Source: Takifugu bimaculatus (lineage: Eukaryota; Chordata; Actinopteri; Tetraodontiformes; Tetraodontidae). From it: a stretch of DNA of 64,000 nucleotides. Under the pieces are notes generated by a model. The model did not search any database. It saw only the letters and a list, made by a program, of their open reading frames with translations, and had not been told where the DNA came from. Positions 12,425-24,821 of the stretch are shown here, in pieces (position 1 is the first letter of the stretch; every line of letters begins with the position of its first letter). The position numbers and the translations under genes were made by a program. Location: contig CP034983.1 in the NCBI GenBank assembly GCA_004026145.2, forward strand, positions 14,259,488 to 14,323,487, written 5' to 3'.

Positions 12425-13532
12425 TGATCCACTCCAGCTACCTGCAGCTTGTCCCCCAGCAGCCTGGGCTGGATGGTGTTGAATGCACTGGAGAAATCAA
12501 AAAACATGATCCTCACAGTGCTCCCAGCCTTCTCCAGGTGAGTGAGGGAGGTGTGGAGGTCCACGAAGGAGCTCACCAGTGGGCGCAGGTGGGCGAGGAT
12601 GAGCCTCTCCAGCGTCTTCATCAGATGAGACAACAGAGCTACCGGCCTGTAGCTGATGAGCTCCTTGGGGTGCGGTGTCTTCAGGACTGGGACGATGCAG
12701 GACGTCTTCCACAGCTGTGGCACTCTCCCCAGCCTCAGGCTCAGGTTGAACATGTGACTGAAGATCCCACACAGCTGGTCTGCGCAGGACTTCAGGAGCC
12801 TGGAGCTGATGCCGTCCGGACCTGTCACTTTCCTGGCCCTGTTCTTCTTCAGGGCCTTCCTCACCTGGTGTGGTGTGAGGGACAGGCTGGAGCAGGGAGG
12901 TGTTGGTGGGGGGGATGGGCATGGGCCAGGGTGTGAAGTGTCGGGAATGTATGGGCTGAAGTTCATGAGAGAGGGGGAGGGGGGACAGGAGGAACAATGG
13001 GTTGCGGGCACAGACAGTGGCGGGGGTAGCAGCAGAGGAGATTGGGCTGGGGGAGGGATGGGTACCTGATCAAATCTATTGAAAAACAAGTTCAGGTCGT
13101 TAGCCCATCCCCGGTCACCCACAGGTTGGGACTTCTGCTCCTTGAAGCCCGAGATGGTCTTCAGTCCCTTCCATACACCACAGATGTTGTTCTGCTGCAG
13201 CTGGTTTTCCATCTTCCTCCTGTAGTTGTCTTTCTCCTGTCTGATCTTCCTCCTCAGTTCCCTCTGCACAGTCTTCAGCTCCTCCTTGTCTCCAGACACA
13301 AAAGCCCTCTTCTTCTCCTTCAGGAGGGCCTTTATGTCTGGGGTGATCCAGGGCTTGCTGTTGGAGAAGCTCCGTACAGTCCTGGTGGGTACAGTGTTCT
13401 CCACGCAAAAGTTAATGTAGTCCGTGATGCAGTTGGTGAGGTTGTCAATGTCCTCCCCATGGACGTCGCTGAATACATCCCACAGGGTTGTGTTGAAACA
13501 GTCTTTCAGGGCCTCCTCGGCTTTTACGGACC

Positions 13533-14086
13533 ATTTGTGAATAAAAGCTCTATTTAGTTACAATGAAGTGTCTTAATAATAAAAATAAAATAATAAATAA
13601 ATAAATAATAAAAATCCTTCCTTGTCTAAAATGCTCAACAACATGGTGACTGAGAATGCACCTGATAAGATTAAAATAGTAAAGATCAGAAACTGTACAG
13701 TCATATCTTAAGACTACAGTGGGAAAATAACCTTTAAACCTCTAAACCTCACAGGTTTAGAAGTGTGTCTGTTTAAAAATATTTTTATTTTTAATAACAA
13801 CCTGTGGGGTAACCTAAACTGTATGTACCTATAAGTATTTTTTTTATTTCTATATGTGACTGTATAAAAAGCCTCTAAACCTCAAAGGTTTAGAACCTTG
13901 GCAGTTCAAAATACAGTATATACAAAACATTTTTTGTTTGTGTTTTTAATGTTTGGTAACTGTACTTTAGAAACAGGTTTGTTACAAGTTTATTATTAAT
14001 TTCCTTGGTTTTTGGAATTCCCCGAAATTATGTCCTTGGACCAATCCCATTTTCTTCATGTGTTCCTCTTTTGTTTTTTAAAAACA
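13533..14086. other. Block flank, no gene
   Basis: AT-rich sequence matching 20490-20880 in block B. Contains a (ATAA)n stretch near 13590. No exon recognised; the match shows where block A resumes after the LINE insertion. Confidence 0.6.
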
Positions 14087-14151
14087 TGTTCATTACCATT
14101 GCCTTGCAAATGTTTCTCAAAATAATGACAATATTTATGTTTCTTTGAGGG
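14087..14151. repeat. Left 65-bp direct repeat flanking the Rex3-like insertion
   Basis: The same 65 bp recurs at 15072-15136 with one or two differences. In block B the segment is present once (about 20881-20945), showing it is a target duplication. Confidence 0.9.
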
Positions 14152-15071
14152 CTCCTCCGTGAACCATCAACTTACCGTGGTGGAGGAGTTTGCGTACCCT
14201 AATGAGCCTGGGAGCTATGCTGTCCGGGGCAGTTTGCCCCTGGTAGGGTCTCCCAAGGCAGATTGGTCCTAGGTGAAGGGTCAGACAAAGAATGGTTCAC
14301 AAGACCCACCATGGAACATCTAAAAGGGAAGCTGTGTACCGGGCCCAGAGGGCCACCGGGGAGTGGAGGGTGTCGAGTTCGGTGGGCGGAAGATCTCGTC
14401 GCTGCTTTTTGCAGATGACGTAGTTCTTCTGGCGCCATCGAACAGGGACCTCCAACAAATGCTGGTACGGTTCGCGACCGAGTGTGAAGCAGCAGGGATG
14501 CAGATCAGCACCTCCAAGTCAGAGTCCATGGTCCTCGCTCGGAAAAAGGTAGAGTGCCTTCTCCGGGTTGGGGAGGAGGTCCTGCCCCAGGTGGAAGAGT
14601 TCAAGTATCTCGGGATCTTGTTCACGAGTGAGGGTAGGATGGAACGGGAGATCGACAGGCGGATCAGAGCGGTGTCAGCAGTGATGCGGGTGCTTAACCA
14701 ATCCGTTGTGGTGAAGAAGGAGCTGAGCCGGAAGGCAAAGCTCTCGATTTACCGGTCGATCTACTTCCCAGTCCAACGCTGGGTGATGATCGAAAGAACG
14801 AAATCGGATACAAGCAACTGAAATCAGTTTCCTCCGCAGGGTGGCCGGGCTCAGCCTTAGAGATAGGGTGAGAAGCTCGGACATCCAGGAGGGGCTCGGA
14901 GTAAAACCGCTGCTTCTCCACATCGAGAGGAGTAAGTTGGGGTGGCTCAGGCATCTGGCTAGGATGCCTTCCGGACGCCTCCCTTTAGAGGTGTTCCGGA
15001 ACTGTCCCACCAGGAGGCGGCCTCGTGGCCGGCCCAGGACTAGGTGGTGAGATTACATCTCTCGCCTGGCT
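14152..15071 (+). mobile_element. Internally deleted Rex3-like (RTE) retroelement
   Basis: Keeps a 5'-type segment (CCGTGGTGGAGGAGTTTGCG region at about 14175), then jumps to the reverse-transcriptase palm with LLFADDVVLLAPS and the C-terminal part (EFKYLGILFTSEGRMEREID, ELSRKAKLSIYRSIY, then after a frameshift SLRDRVRSSDIQ and RRPRGRPRTRW). The 3' end and its tail are missing. Unlike normal 5'-truncated copies it lacks the 3' end, and it is flanked by 65-bp direct repeats. Confidence 0.8.
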
Positions 15072-15136
15072 TGTTCATTACCATTGCCTTGCAAATGTTT
15101 CTCAAAATAATGACAATATTTATGTTTTTTTGAGGG
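15072..15136. repeat. Right 65-bp direct repeat flanking the Rex3-like insertion
   Basis: Partner of 14087-14151. Confidence 0.9.
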
Positions 15137-15356
15137 ACATCTCACAGAGAATCACTTTATTTAGTCACTAGGCATCATACATTTCCTTCAAATAACAACG
15201 GATTACAGCAAATTTCATTAACATAATCAATTTTATAGTTTGTACTTGAAATTAAAAGCACAACCAAAGCCCACCATATTTATTGTCCTACAAAATGTTT
15301 ACAGCAAAAATGTTTGTATTCATTTTTGATTCAGAATTGCACCTCTGCACATAGAT

Positions 15357-18300
15357 TCACAACTTTGTAGCTCCATCTTCAGGTTTTCTGGGGGGGGAGA
15401 GACAATTAGCATACTCTTCATTTATCTTTGTTCTATTCCAGTCTCTATGTTGAAAGGTTATTGACTCACTTGGGATCAATGTGGTCCTGAAGTTCCTTGT
15501 TCTTTGTTTCAGGCAGTAGCAAGCACAAACATCCCGCCAAAATAGGGAATATACCAAATATCACCCTGGGTAAGCTGAAGTGGTAGACCTCCAGGAGTCT
15601 GACCAGGGGAGCGACGATTCCCCCCACACAGGCACACGTTAAGGCTAGACCCAAGCCATTCTGCCTACATGAGTGAAATAATTTTAATCCATAAAATATC
15701 CTATATTCACCTGTATCAAATACTACAGAGGTTTATAATGAACTGTATATGATTGCATTTGTTATAGAAAATAAATATTACCTTAAACTGGTTGGATAGC
15801 TCTCTGTTGTAAAAATATAGCATGTGTTGTAAGCACCTGCGATGAAAAATTTCCCCAACACACCCAAAACTGTGACCATAACAGGAAGATCTGATGAGAA
15901 AATGAGAAATGATACTTGAAACTGTACTATTCAACACTGCCTCGTTCACAGATGTGCTGCTGCCCCAGAATAAAGTGGGATCTAAAGGATGTTTTTGTGG
16001 GGTTTGTTAGAGATGTTTACTCAGTTCAACTGGATGTTGAGGACATATTTAATTTAAACTTTCTGGGTGTCAGTTAATGATATATTTTATTCCCATACTG
16101 GACATTGTCTGGCTGACAATAAACAAAAGACAGCCTCCATTTCTGTGTAACAATCTTAATTGCATATAAAAAAGTGAAAGTAAAATTGCTGTACAGTACC
16201 TGCTGGAATAGCCAGGATCAAAAGACAAGCAATACTACCCAGTACGAGATATCCTAGTATGGTTTTCTTCCTTCCCAAGTGTTGATTAATGATGTAACTA
16301 CATATAAATGAAGGAAGTTCAATGGCTCCAAAGAAGATCTGGGTGATGTAGATATTTGAGCCAAAATCTCCAACATTCAATGTTAGTTCATAAAAGACCA
16401 TATTAACTGAAAACCTAGAAAGAATGTGTGAAAAAAACAGATTGTAAAAACCACACTGCTACCCTTTGTTAGATCTGCAATGCTTGCATTACATTTTTGT
16501 CCAATTACAACAGCTTTTATTTTCTACCTTTATAAAGAACATACACACCAGGTAAATCCAAAAATGAATGTCAGTTTTCTTAAATATGATGTCTTGAAAA
16601 GGTCCAACAAATTGTCTCTTTTGAGCTGAGTCTCCACCTCCAGCTACACAAAGCAAAGCATCATGGGTGATTTGGGACTTCAGAGTGTTTAGAAATCAGT
16701 CCAATCTTAAACTACTGACCTGTCCTAACAGAGTCTCTGGTATCTCCCTCCCGTTTACCCTGGCTGCCCTCTGGAGCTCCTTTTGTGCTGCCTCCTTCTT
16801 GCCCTGAGTAAGGAGCCAGCGAGCTGACTCTGGGAGAAGCCTGATAGACATAAAAACATAAAACAAAAGAGGTCATATTTAATCCATCTCTTTGAGTCCT
16901 TGATGAAGAATGCAGTATGATCCAGGGAGCTGCTGACCAGTAGCCCAGTCCCACTAGAAGAGGAATAGGGCTGATGATGACCAGCTGCATGATCCTCCAG
17001 TTAGTGAACAAATAGGCAACACCAGGAATCACAATCAGTGCAAGAGTGCTCAACAGGATCACCAATGTTGTAGAAAGAGCAGCTTTTGAGTCTTCGGTCC
17101 ATTCCACCACTGCATGACACAAAGGGAATTTCTCAGCCTTTTACTTGCTACTGTAGCCAATATAATTCATTCATGATGTTATTGACACCAACATTCATCG
17201 CCTTTGAGACTGAAGCAATGAACTGAGTTTTCAAATCAAAACATGCAGAAACTGAGCCATTTACATCTATGAAAATTAGACTTACTTAACACACATGCAG
17301 TATTCAAAACGACCCCGGCGATCCCGCAAAAGAATCTGAAGAACATGTTTACATAAATACTTGGTGAAAGCGCAGCACCGACAACACCAAACGTTATGAC
17401 ACAGAATTCGAGCAGGAATGCGATGCGTCGGCCGAATCTACAGACAGGACAGAAAAGACACCAATTAGTTTTACACATCAGCGGGACTGGTCTGATTCAG
17501 CTACAAGGTGAGAATAAATGTGATACCTGTCAGAAATTGCCCCAAACACCACCCCTCCGACCAGAAAACCTGCCATAAATATGGACTGAGAGACTTCGAT
17601 CAAACCACTTTTGTTGCAAACAAGGTCAAACTAAATGAAAGAAAAAATGTGTAAAGAGAAGAACAAACAAGTTAACAGCAAAATCATTTAATGGCAAATA
17701 GAAGGTACATGTTTCCACTGCAGGAATTTCCCCCAACCAGCCTATTGCAGGAACTTTTATGGGGCCTAACTGAGTCCCTGCTCCAGAGTAGATGCTTATA
17801 ATGGCTCTGAAAAACTCCTGGGTTGAGGACCACTTGGTACTCACTGGCAAAATGTAGAACATGAGATGATGAGGAACCCGGAGAAGTAGAGCATTAGCCT
17901 AGCAGATCCCCACTTCTCTCATTCATGGCATCCACCGCCATGTGCATGAATGTACAAAAAAGAAATGCAAAAGCTATTTCCCCTGTGTTGTATTTTATAA
18001 CTGTCACAAACAAATGGATGTATTCATGGAAAAGTAATTAGGGTAAAACTCCTGTTCTCTTCCAATATGACCTTGCTTTAGCTCTTTTTTTGTTGATCTC
18101 CTCCCTCATTGTTTATTTGTTATTATTTCTGCTTTTATGGGCTCACCCGGTTACGTCACACACAACTGTCGGTGATTACAACCTGTGATGTAGCCCAGGG
18201 GTTCTACCCCACAGTGGAGACACAACCATTGAGGACAAATAAGAGAAACGGAGAGGAACTACAACAGCAACACAAAAACAGTATGAGATGTGATTTTTTT

Positions 18301-18687
18301 TTCCGGCCTCACCTCTGTCATAACACTGGCGGCACCTTTGGGTGCATCATAGTCCCATCCATTTAGGCATCCAATTGTGCTGTTAATCCCATAAGCTTCA
18401 ATGGTTTCCAGATCCAAATCCACAGGGGTGAACATTTTACAACTTTCAAACTGTCCATCCTTGCTTAAAGGCAGGGTGAGATTCCTTTGTTTCTCCTTGG
18501 TCAGGTTGGGTGCACGCTCCAAGATCCAGTCGGTGTTGCAGTGATGTGGATACCACAAGTCTGTAAAAACCTGACCAATTATGTTCAAGGTAATAAGTAG
18601 GGTGGGGATGCAGAGTGCCGCTAGTAAGCATTTCTGAAATAAACCAAACTCCCCAGCTTCTTTTAGGGCCTGTTTAAAACTGCTCAT
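15357..18687 (-). CDS. slc22a13-like: SLC22A13-like organic anion transporter, copy A (intact)
   Basis: Ten coding exons: 18313-18687, 17527-17630, 17286-17437, 16938-17109, 16720-16840, 16549-16643, 16200-16414, 15782-15890, 15470-15664, 15357-15387. Phases agree throughout and give 522 residues. The N-terminus MSSFKQALKEAGEFGLFQK leads to helix 1. A long extracellular loop has cysteines 50, 82 and 106 and sequons at N61, N69 and N101. The MFS loop SDRFGRR is at about 157-163, PESARWL at about 271-277, DLPVMVTVLGVLGKF opens exon 8. Human SLC22A13 carries urate and nicotinate at the plasma membrane; substrate here is unknown. The usual VDWDLE of the loop is VDLDLE. The start ATG is the first in frame and aligns in all copies. 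SLC22A7 or another SLC22 name remains possible. Confidence 0.88.
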
Positions 18688-18908
18688 ATTGGCAAGAAGT
18701 TAAATGGGCGGCTTTCTCTTTCTGAAAAAGGGAGCAACAAGCACATGGAGATAAATACTGTAGGCGTAAACCGGTTGATTAATCTTTAACCACCTTATTT
18801 TGACCTGGATGGCCATTAAAAATATTATCTGCAACAAGTAACCAGCCACCATAGAACAAATGAAAAGTAAATAAAGATCGGGTCAGATCTACCTAGCAGT
18901 ATACCTGG

Positions 18909-19539
18909 TGACGAGAATTGTGTTTACTTTTTACCATATGTTTATGTTTTCTGTTAGAATTAGTTTAGAAGTTAGGCATGGTTGAATCATTAACAAGTGA
19001 AATAAAGATAAGCAGTCAGTTGACCCTTCCTTTACATGATTGTTGTTTATACAGTTGTAAGAGGGGGAGCCAGTCAGGCTAAAAGTGTTAAACAAACATC
19101 TTAAAACTCGACAGCATCGTGGTGTTGATAAATTCATCTGAGGGAAGAATGTGGACTTTGACCTGGCCATTTGGGAAACAACAGAGAACAAGGACTGTTC
19201 AAGGGCTGAGAACAAGACCTGTTCTCCAATGGAACTGGAAGAAGAAAATGAGGTCATCCAATCAGAAGGACTGGATTGGACTGGAGTAGCATCAATAATT
19301 TACATATGTGTTTCTATAAAAGACTGGGCCAAGGGATAGTTAGGTTGTCAGACTTCATGCCCTGACAATTGACTTTGTTTTTGTAGGGTTATGAACTGGC
19401 CCGGAGCTCTGTAATATTTGTATCTTGAATTGGTTCTATTTGCTAAATACATTTTGAAACTGGCATTTATCTTCTTGAAGTCTTCATTCAGAGAACACGC
19501 AGATCGGCAGTGACACACGTGACATATTGCGATCCAACA
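18909..19539 (+). mobile_element. Solo LTR (R2) at the A/B block junction, flanks do not match
   Basis: About 631 bp starting TGACGAGAATTG and ending GCGATCCAACA, about the same size as R1 and R3 and with the same TATAAAAG promoter box (about 19315). Left flank ends CTGG, right flank begins AGGT, so there is no target duplication. The left flank is the 5' flank of copy A (as at 24758 in B); the right flank is an exon 7 relic. Confidence 0.8.
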
Positions 19540-20250
19540 AGGTCAGTGCATAGTAGACCAGACTTATTGAAAACCTACAATAAAATTTTGAAAAGCATGT
19601 CAAACATCAACATTTCAACTTTTGAAGTTTTCAAGTCTGCTTCATAGATATCACAATTTATTCAACAGGCAGAATTATGAACACAATCAGATATTAAAAC
19701 AGATAAAATGATGTGTTTTTACAAAGAAAACACTTACCATGCAAACACCAAACTAAACATGTATTTTCTTTCTTAAATATGATATCTTGAAGAAGTGAAA
19801 CCAATTTTTCTCTTTTAGGGCAGTGTCCATTTCCAGATAAACAAAGCAAATTAAAGCATAATGGGTGATTTGAGACTTCAGAGTGTTTTCAAAAATGCTT
19901 TGGACTTTATTTCAGCGTAGTCTGAGCTCAATAAAAAGGATGTTTGACAGTTTTCTGCAGTGAAACTTATGCCCAGGGCAATAATCCAATGATGAGGAGC
20001 ATGAATCGTGAATAGCTGATTTTAAGTTAATAAACTGATAAGTGGTGGCTCAGCAATTTTATATTCTCTTTTTCAGCGAGTCTCCATCTCCAAATACACA
20101 AAACAAAGCATCATGGGTGAATTGAGACCTCATTATGTTAAGAATTTGGTCCTATCTTAAACTGCTGACCTGTCCGAACAGAGTCTGCGGTTTCCCCCGG
20201 CTGACCTCTGGAACTCCTTTTGTGCTGCCTCCTTCTTGCCGTTTTTAATC
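19540..20250 (-). pseudogene. SLC22 relic in block B (exon 7 end, exons 6 and 5)
   Basis: 19540-19590 matches the first 40 bases of exon 7 (GTCAGTGCATAGTAGACCAG). Exon 6-like sequence lies at about 19815-19860 and a degenerate exon 6/5 at about 20075-20250. The same string of fragments occurs at 30219-30915. Confidence 0.7.
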
Positions 20251-21166
20251 ACTTATTTTAAAGCAGCAAGCATCAATAAAGTGCCAAAGATCCATGGTAC
20301 AAATGAAGCAACAGTTGCCCTATTGGACTTGATTATCTTCAGTATCTTGATCACATGTGTAAGTACTCTCTACAGTGACCATGCTAAGAGTTGACATAAA
20401 AATAGCACCCCTCAATACATCCATACTTCTACCACAATTCTCTTCATGTGGCTACAATATGAGGTGGATGTATCTCATAGAATGCACCTCAATAATTTGT
20501 GAGTAAAAGCTCCATTTTATTAAAATGAATTGTCTTAATAATAAAAATTCTTCCTTGTTTAAAATGCTCAACAACATGGTGACTGAGAATGCACCTGATA
20601 AGATCAAAATAATAAAGATCAGACACTGTACAGTCATTTTTTACAGTGTGAAAATAACCTTTAAACCTCTAAACCTCAAAGGTTTAGAAATTTGTCAATT
20701 AAAAATATGTGACTATTTATAAAACATTTTTGTTTATGTTTTTAATGTTTGATAACTGTACTTTAGAAAGGTTTGTTAGAAGTTAATTATTAATTTCCTT
20801 GGTTTTGGGAATTCCCTGAAATTATGTCCTTGGACCAATTCCATTTTCTTTATGTGTTCCTCTTTTGTTTTTTAAAAACATGTTCATTACCATTGCCTTG
20901 CAAATGTTTCTCAAAATAATGAAAATATTTATGTTTCTTTGAGGGACATCTCACAGAAAATCACTTTATTTAGTCACAAGGCATCATACATTTCCTTCAA
21001 ATAATAACGGATTACAGCAAATTTGATTAACATAATCAATTTTATAGTTTGTAAGTAAAAATTAAAAGTACAACCAAAGCCCACCATATTTATTGTCTTA
21101 CAAAGTGTTTACAGCAAAAACGTTTGTATTAATTTTTGATTCAGAACTGCCCCTCTGCACATAGAT
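20251..21166. other. Block B spacer, no gene
   Basis: Matches 8040-8340 plus 13540-14150 and 15136-15350 of block A, that is, block A without its LINE and Rex3 insertions. It therefore serves as the empty site for both. No exon seen. Confidence 0.65.
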
Positions 21167-24100
21167 TCACAACTTTGTAGCTCCATGTTCAGGTTTTCTG
21201 GAAGAAAAACAAGACAATTAGCATACTCTTGATTTATTTTTGTTCTATTCCAGTCTCTTTGTTGAAAGTTTATTGGCTCACTTGGGATCGATGTGGTCCT
21301 GAAGTTCCTTGTTCTTTGTTTCAGGCAGTAGCAAACACAAACCTCCCGCAACAATAGGGAATATACCAAATATTAGGGTGTGTATGCTGGAGTGGTAGAC
21401 CTCCAGGAGTCTGACCAGGGGAGCGATGATTCCCCCCACACTGCCACACAGTGAGATTACACCCAAACCATTCTGCCTACATGAGTGGAATAATTGTAAT
21501 CCATAAAATATCCTATAATCACCTGTATCAAAAAACTACAGAGGTTTATAATGAACTGTATATGATTGCATTTGTTATAGAAAATAAATATTACCTTAAA
21601 CTGGTTGGAAAGCTCTCTGTTGTAAAAATATAGGATGTGCTGTAAGCACCTGAGATGAAAAATTTCCCCAACACACCCAAAACTGTGACCATAACAGGAA
21701 GATCTGATGAGAAAATGAGAAATGATACTTGAAATTGTACTATTCAACACTGCCTCGTTCACAGATGTGCTGCTGGCCCCAGAATAAGGTGGGATCTAAA
21801 GGATGTTTTTGTGGGGTTTGTTAGAGATGTTTACTCAGTTAAATTAAATGTTGAGGACATATTTAATTTAAACTTTCTGGGTGTCAGTTACCGTAGTCAT
21901 ATATTTTATTCCCATACTGGACATTGTCTGGCTGACAATAAACAAAAGACAGCCTTCCATTTCTGTGTAACAATCTTAACTGCATATAAAAAATTGAAAG
22001 TAAAATTGCTGTACAGTACCTGCTGGAATAGCCAGGACCAAAAGACAAGCAACACCAGCCAATACGAAATATCCTATTAGGCTTTTTTTCCTTCCCAAGT
22101 GTTGATTTAAGATGCAACTACATAAATATGAAGGAATTCCAATGGCTCCAAAGATGACCTGGGTGATGTAGATATTTGAGCCAAAATCTCCAACATTCAA
22201 TGTTAGTTCTACAAAGACCAGATCAATTGAAAATCTAGAAAGAATGTTTTGGAAAAAAACATATTGTAAAAACCACATGGCTAATACTTTTCAAGACTGC
22301 TAACCATTACATTACATTTTTGTCCAATTAAAACAGCTTTTATTTTCTACCTTCAAAAAGAACATACACACCTGGTAAATCCAAAAATGAATGTCAGTTT
22401 TCTTAAATATGATGTCTTGAAAAGGTCCAACAAATTGTCTCTTTTGAGCCGAGGCTCCATCTCCAGCTACACAAAACAAAGCAAAGCATCATGGGTGATT
22501 TGGTACTTCAGAGTGTTTAGAAATCAGTCCAATCTTAAACTACTGACCTGTCCGAACAGAATCTCTGGTATCTCCCTCCTGTTTACCCTGGCTGCCCTCT
22601 GGAGCTCCTTTTGTGCTGCCTCTTTCTTGCCCTGAGTGAGGAGCCAGCGAGCCTGACTCTGGGAGAAGCCTGATAGACAACATAAAACAAAAGAGGTCAT
22701 ATTCAATCCACCTCTTTGAGTCCTTGATGAAGAATGCAGTATGATCCAGGAAGCTGCTGACCAGTAGTACAGTCCCACTAGAAGAAGAGCAGGGCTGATG
22801 ATGACCAGCTGCATGATCCTCCAGTTAGGTAACAAATAGGCAATACCAGGAATCACAATCAGTGCCAAATTACCCGACAAGATCAGCAATGTTGTAGAAA
22901 GAGCAACTTTTGAGGCATTGGTCCATTCCACCACTGCATAACACAAAGGGAATTACTCAGCCTTTTACTGACTTAGTACTGTAGCCAGTATAATGCATTC
23001 ATTCATGATGTTATTGACATCATCGCCTTTGAAAACTGAATCAATGAACTGAGATTTGCAATCAAAATAAGCAGAGACTGAGCCATTTACATCTGTGAAA
23101 ATCAGGCTTACCTAACACACATGCAGTATCAACAATGACCACAGAGATCCCATAAAAGAATCTGAAGAACATGTTAACATAAATACTTGGTGAAAGCGAA
23201 GCACCAACACCACCAAACAGTACGACAAAGAGTACGAGCAGGATTGTGACGCGTCGGCCGAATCTACAGACAGGACATAAAAGACACCAGTTAGTTTTAC
23301 ACATCAGCGGGACTGGTCTGATTCAGCTACAAGGTGAGAATAAATGTGATACCTGTCAGAAACTGCCCCAAAGACCAGCCCTCCAACCAGAAAACCTGCC
23401 ATAAATATGGACTGAGAGACTTCGATCAGACCATTTTTGTTGCAAACAAGGTCAAACTAAATGAAAGACAAAATGTGTTAAGAGAAGAACAAACAAGTTA
23501 AAAGCAAAATCATTTAATGGCAAATAGAAGGTACATGTTTCCACTGCAGGAATTTCCCCCAACCAGCCTATTGCAGGAACTTTTATGGGGCCTAACTGAG
23601 TCCTTGCTCCAGAGTAGATGCTTAGAACGGCTCTGAAAAACTCCTGGGTGGAGGTTGAGGAGCACTCGGTACTCATTGTCTAAATTTAGAACATGAGATG
23701 ATGGGAAACCTGGAGAAGAGGCGCATTAGCCTAGCAGATCCCCACTTCCCTCATTGATAGCATCCACCGCCATTTGCACGAATGTACAAAACAGAAATGC
23801 AAAAGCTATTCCCTCCTGTGTTGTTTTTTATAAATGTCACAAACACATGGATATGTTCATGGATGTATTCATGGAAAAGTAATTAGGGTAAAACTCCTGT
23901 TCTCTGTTCCCAATATGACCCTGCTTCAGCTCCTTTTTTGTTGATCTCTTCCCTCATTGTTTATTTGTTTTTATTTCTGCTTTTATGGGCTCACCCGGTT
24001 AGAGTCGAAAATTTCGGTGATTACAACCTGTGATGTTGCCCAAGGATTCCACCACACCATGGAGACACAATCATTATGGACAAATAAGAGCAACGGAGAG

Positions 24101-24533
24101 GAACTACAACAGCAACACAAAAACAGTATGAGATGTGATTTATTTTTCCAGCCTCACCTCTGTCATAACACTGACGGCACCTTTGGGCTGCATCATAGTC
24201 CCATCCATTTAGGCATTCAGTTGTGCTGTTAATCCCATAAGCTTCAATGGTTTCCAGATCCCAATCCACAGGGGTGAACATTTTACAACTTTCAAACTGT
24301 CCATCCTTGCTTAAAGGCAGGGTGAGATTCCTTTGTTTCTCCTTGGTCAGGTTGGGTGCAAGCTCCAAGATCCAGTCGGTGTTGCAGTGATGTGGGAATC
24401 CCAAGTCTGTAAAAACCTGACCAACTATGTAAAAGTTACCAAGTAGGGTGGGGATGCAGAGTGCCACTAGTAAGGATTTCTGAAATAAACCAAACTCCCC
24501 AGCTTCTTTTAGGGTCTGTCCAAAACTGCTCAT
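21167..24533 (-). pseudogene. slc22a13-like: SLC22A13-like transporter copy B, two frame breaks
   Basis: Ten exons: 24158-24533, 23353-23456, 23112-23263, 22762-22933, 22548-22669, 22372-22466, 22020-22234, 21595-21703, 21282-21476, 21167-21197. Exon 1 is 376 instead of 375 bases: an extra base at 24188 in the DYDAPKG codons, after which translation ends at the start of exon 2. Exon 5 is 122 instead of 121 bases: an extra base at about 22652 inside PESARWL. All other exons are open and splice sites look normal. The invariant tryptophan at the exon 6/7 join of copies A and C is an arginine codon here. Very close to copies A and C including introns. Either newly dead or affected by base-calling errors. 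Confidence 0.85.
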
Positions 24534-24821
24534 ATTGGCAAGAAGTTAAATGGGCGGCTTTCTCTTTCTGAAAAGGGGAGCAACAAGTACACGAAGATAT
24601 ACATATAGTGTAGGTGTAAACTGGTTGATTAATCATTAACCACTTTAGTTGGACCTGGAAGGCCATTAAAAATTACATTATGAGCGACAAGTAACTAGCC
24701 ACCATAGAACAAATGAAAAGTAAATAAAGATCAGGTCAGACCTACCTAGCACTATACCTGGGGAATTACTGAGGGCAATAGAAGTGATCATTTTATATAA
24801 TGGATGAAGACTCTCCTAAAT

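Larger units (their letters stand above)
8341..13532 (-). mobile_element. L2/Rex1-like LINE, minus strand, split by a hAT and a solo LTR
   Basis: Non-LTR retrotransposon read right to left. 12425-13532 holds the N-terminal reverse-transcriptase region (VTGPDGISSRLLKSC, SYRPVALLSHLMKTLERLI, FFDFSSAFNTI). After the LTR the reading continues at 11229-11819 with the catalytic region FSDDSAAV and KYLGVHLNNNLDW. After the hAT comes the C-terminus at 8573-8884 (SHPLQDTL, RCVKERYCRSFLPAAVRL). The 3' UTR ends near 8341 with the TTTATTGTCCCACA type of fish LINE tail. Several frameshifts make it inactive. Absent from the equivalent place in blocks B and C, so it arrived after duplication. Clade assignment is by motif only. 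Confidence 0.8.

Noticed and set aside
12412..13557. Plus-strand open frames of 86-174 codons
   Set aside because: Antisense shadows of the minus-strand LINE reverse transcriptase.
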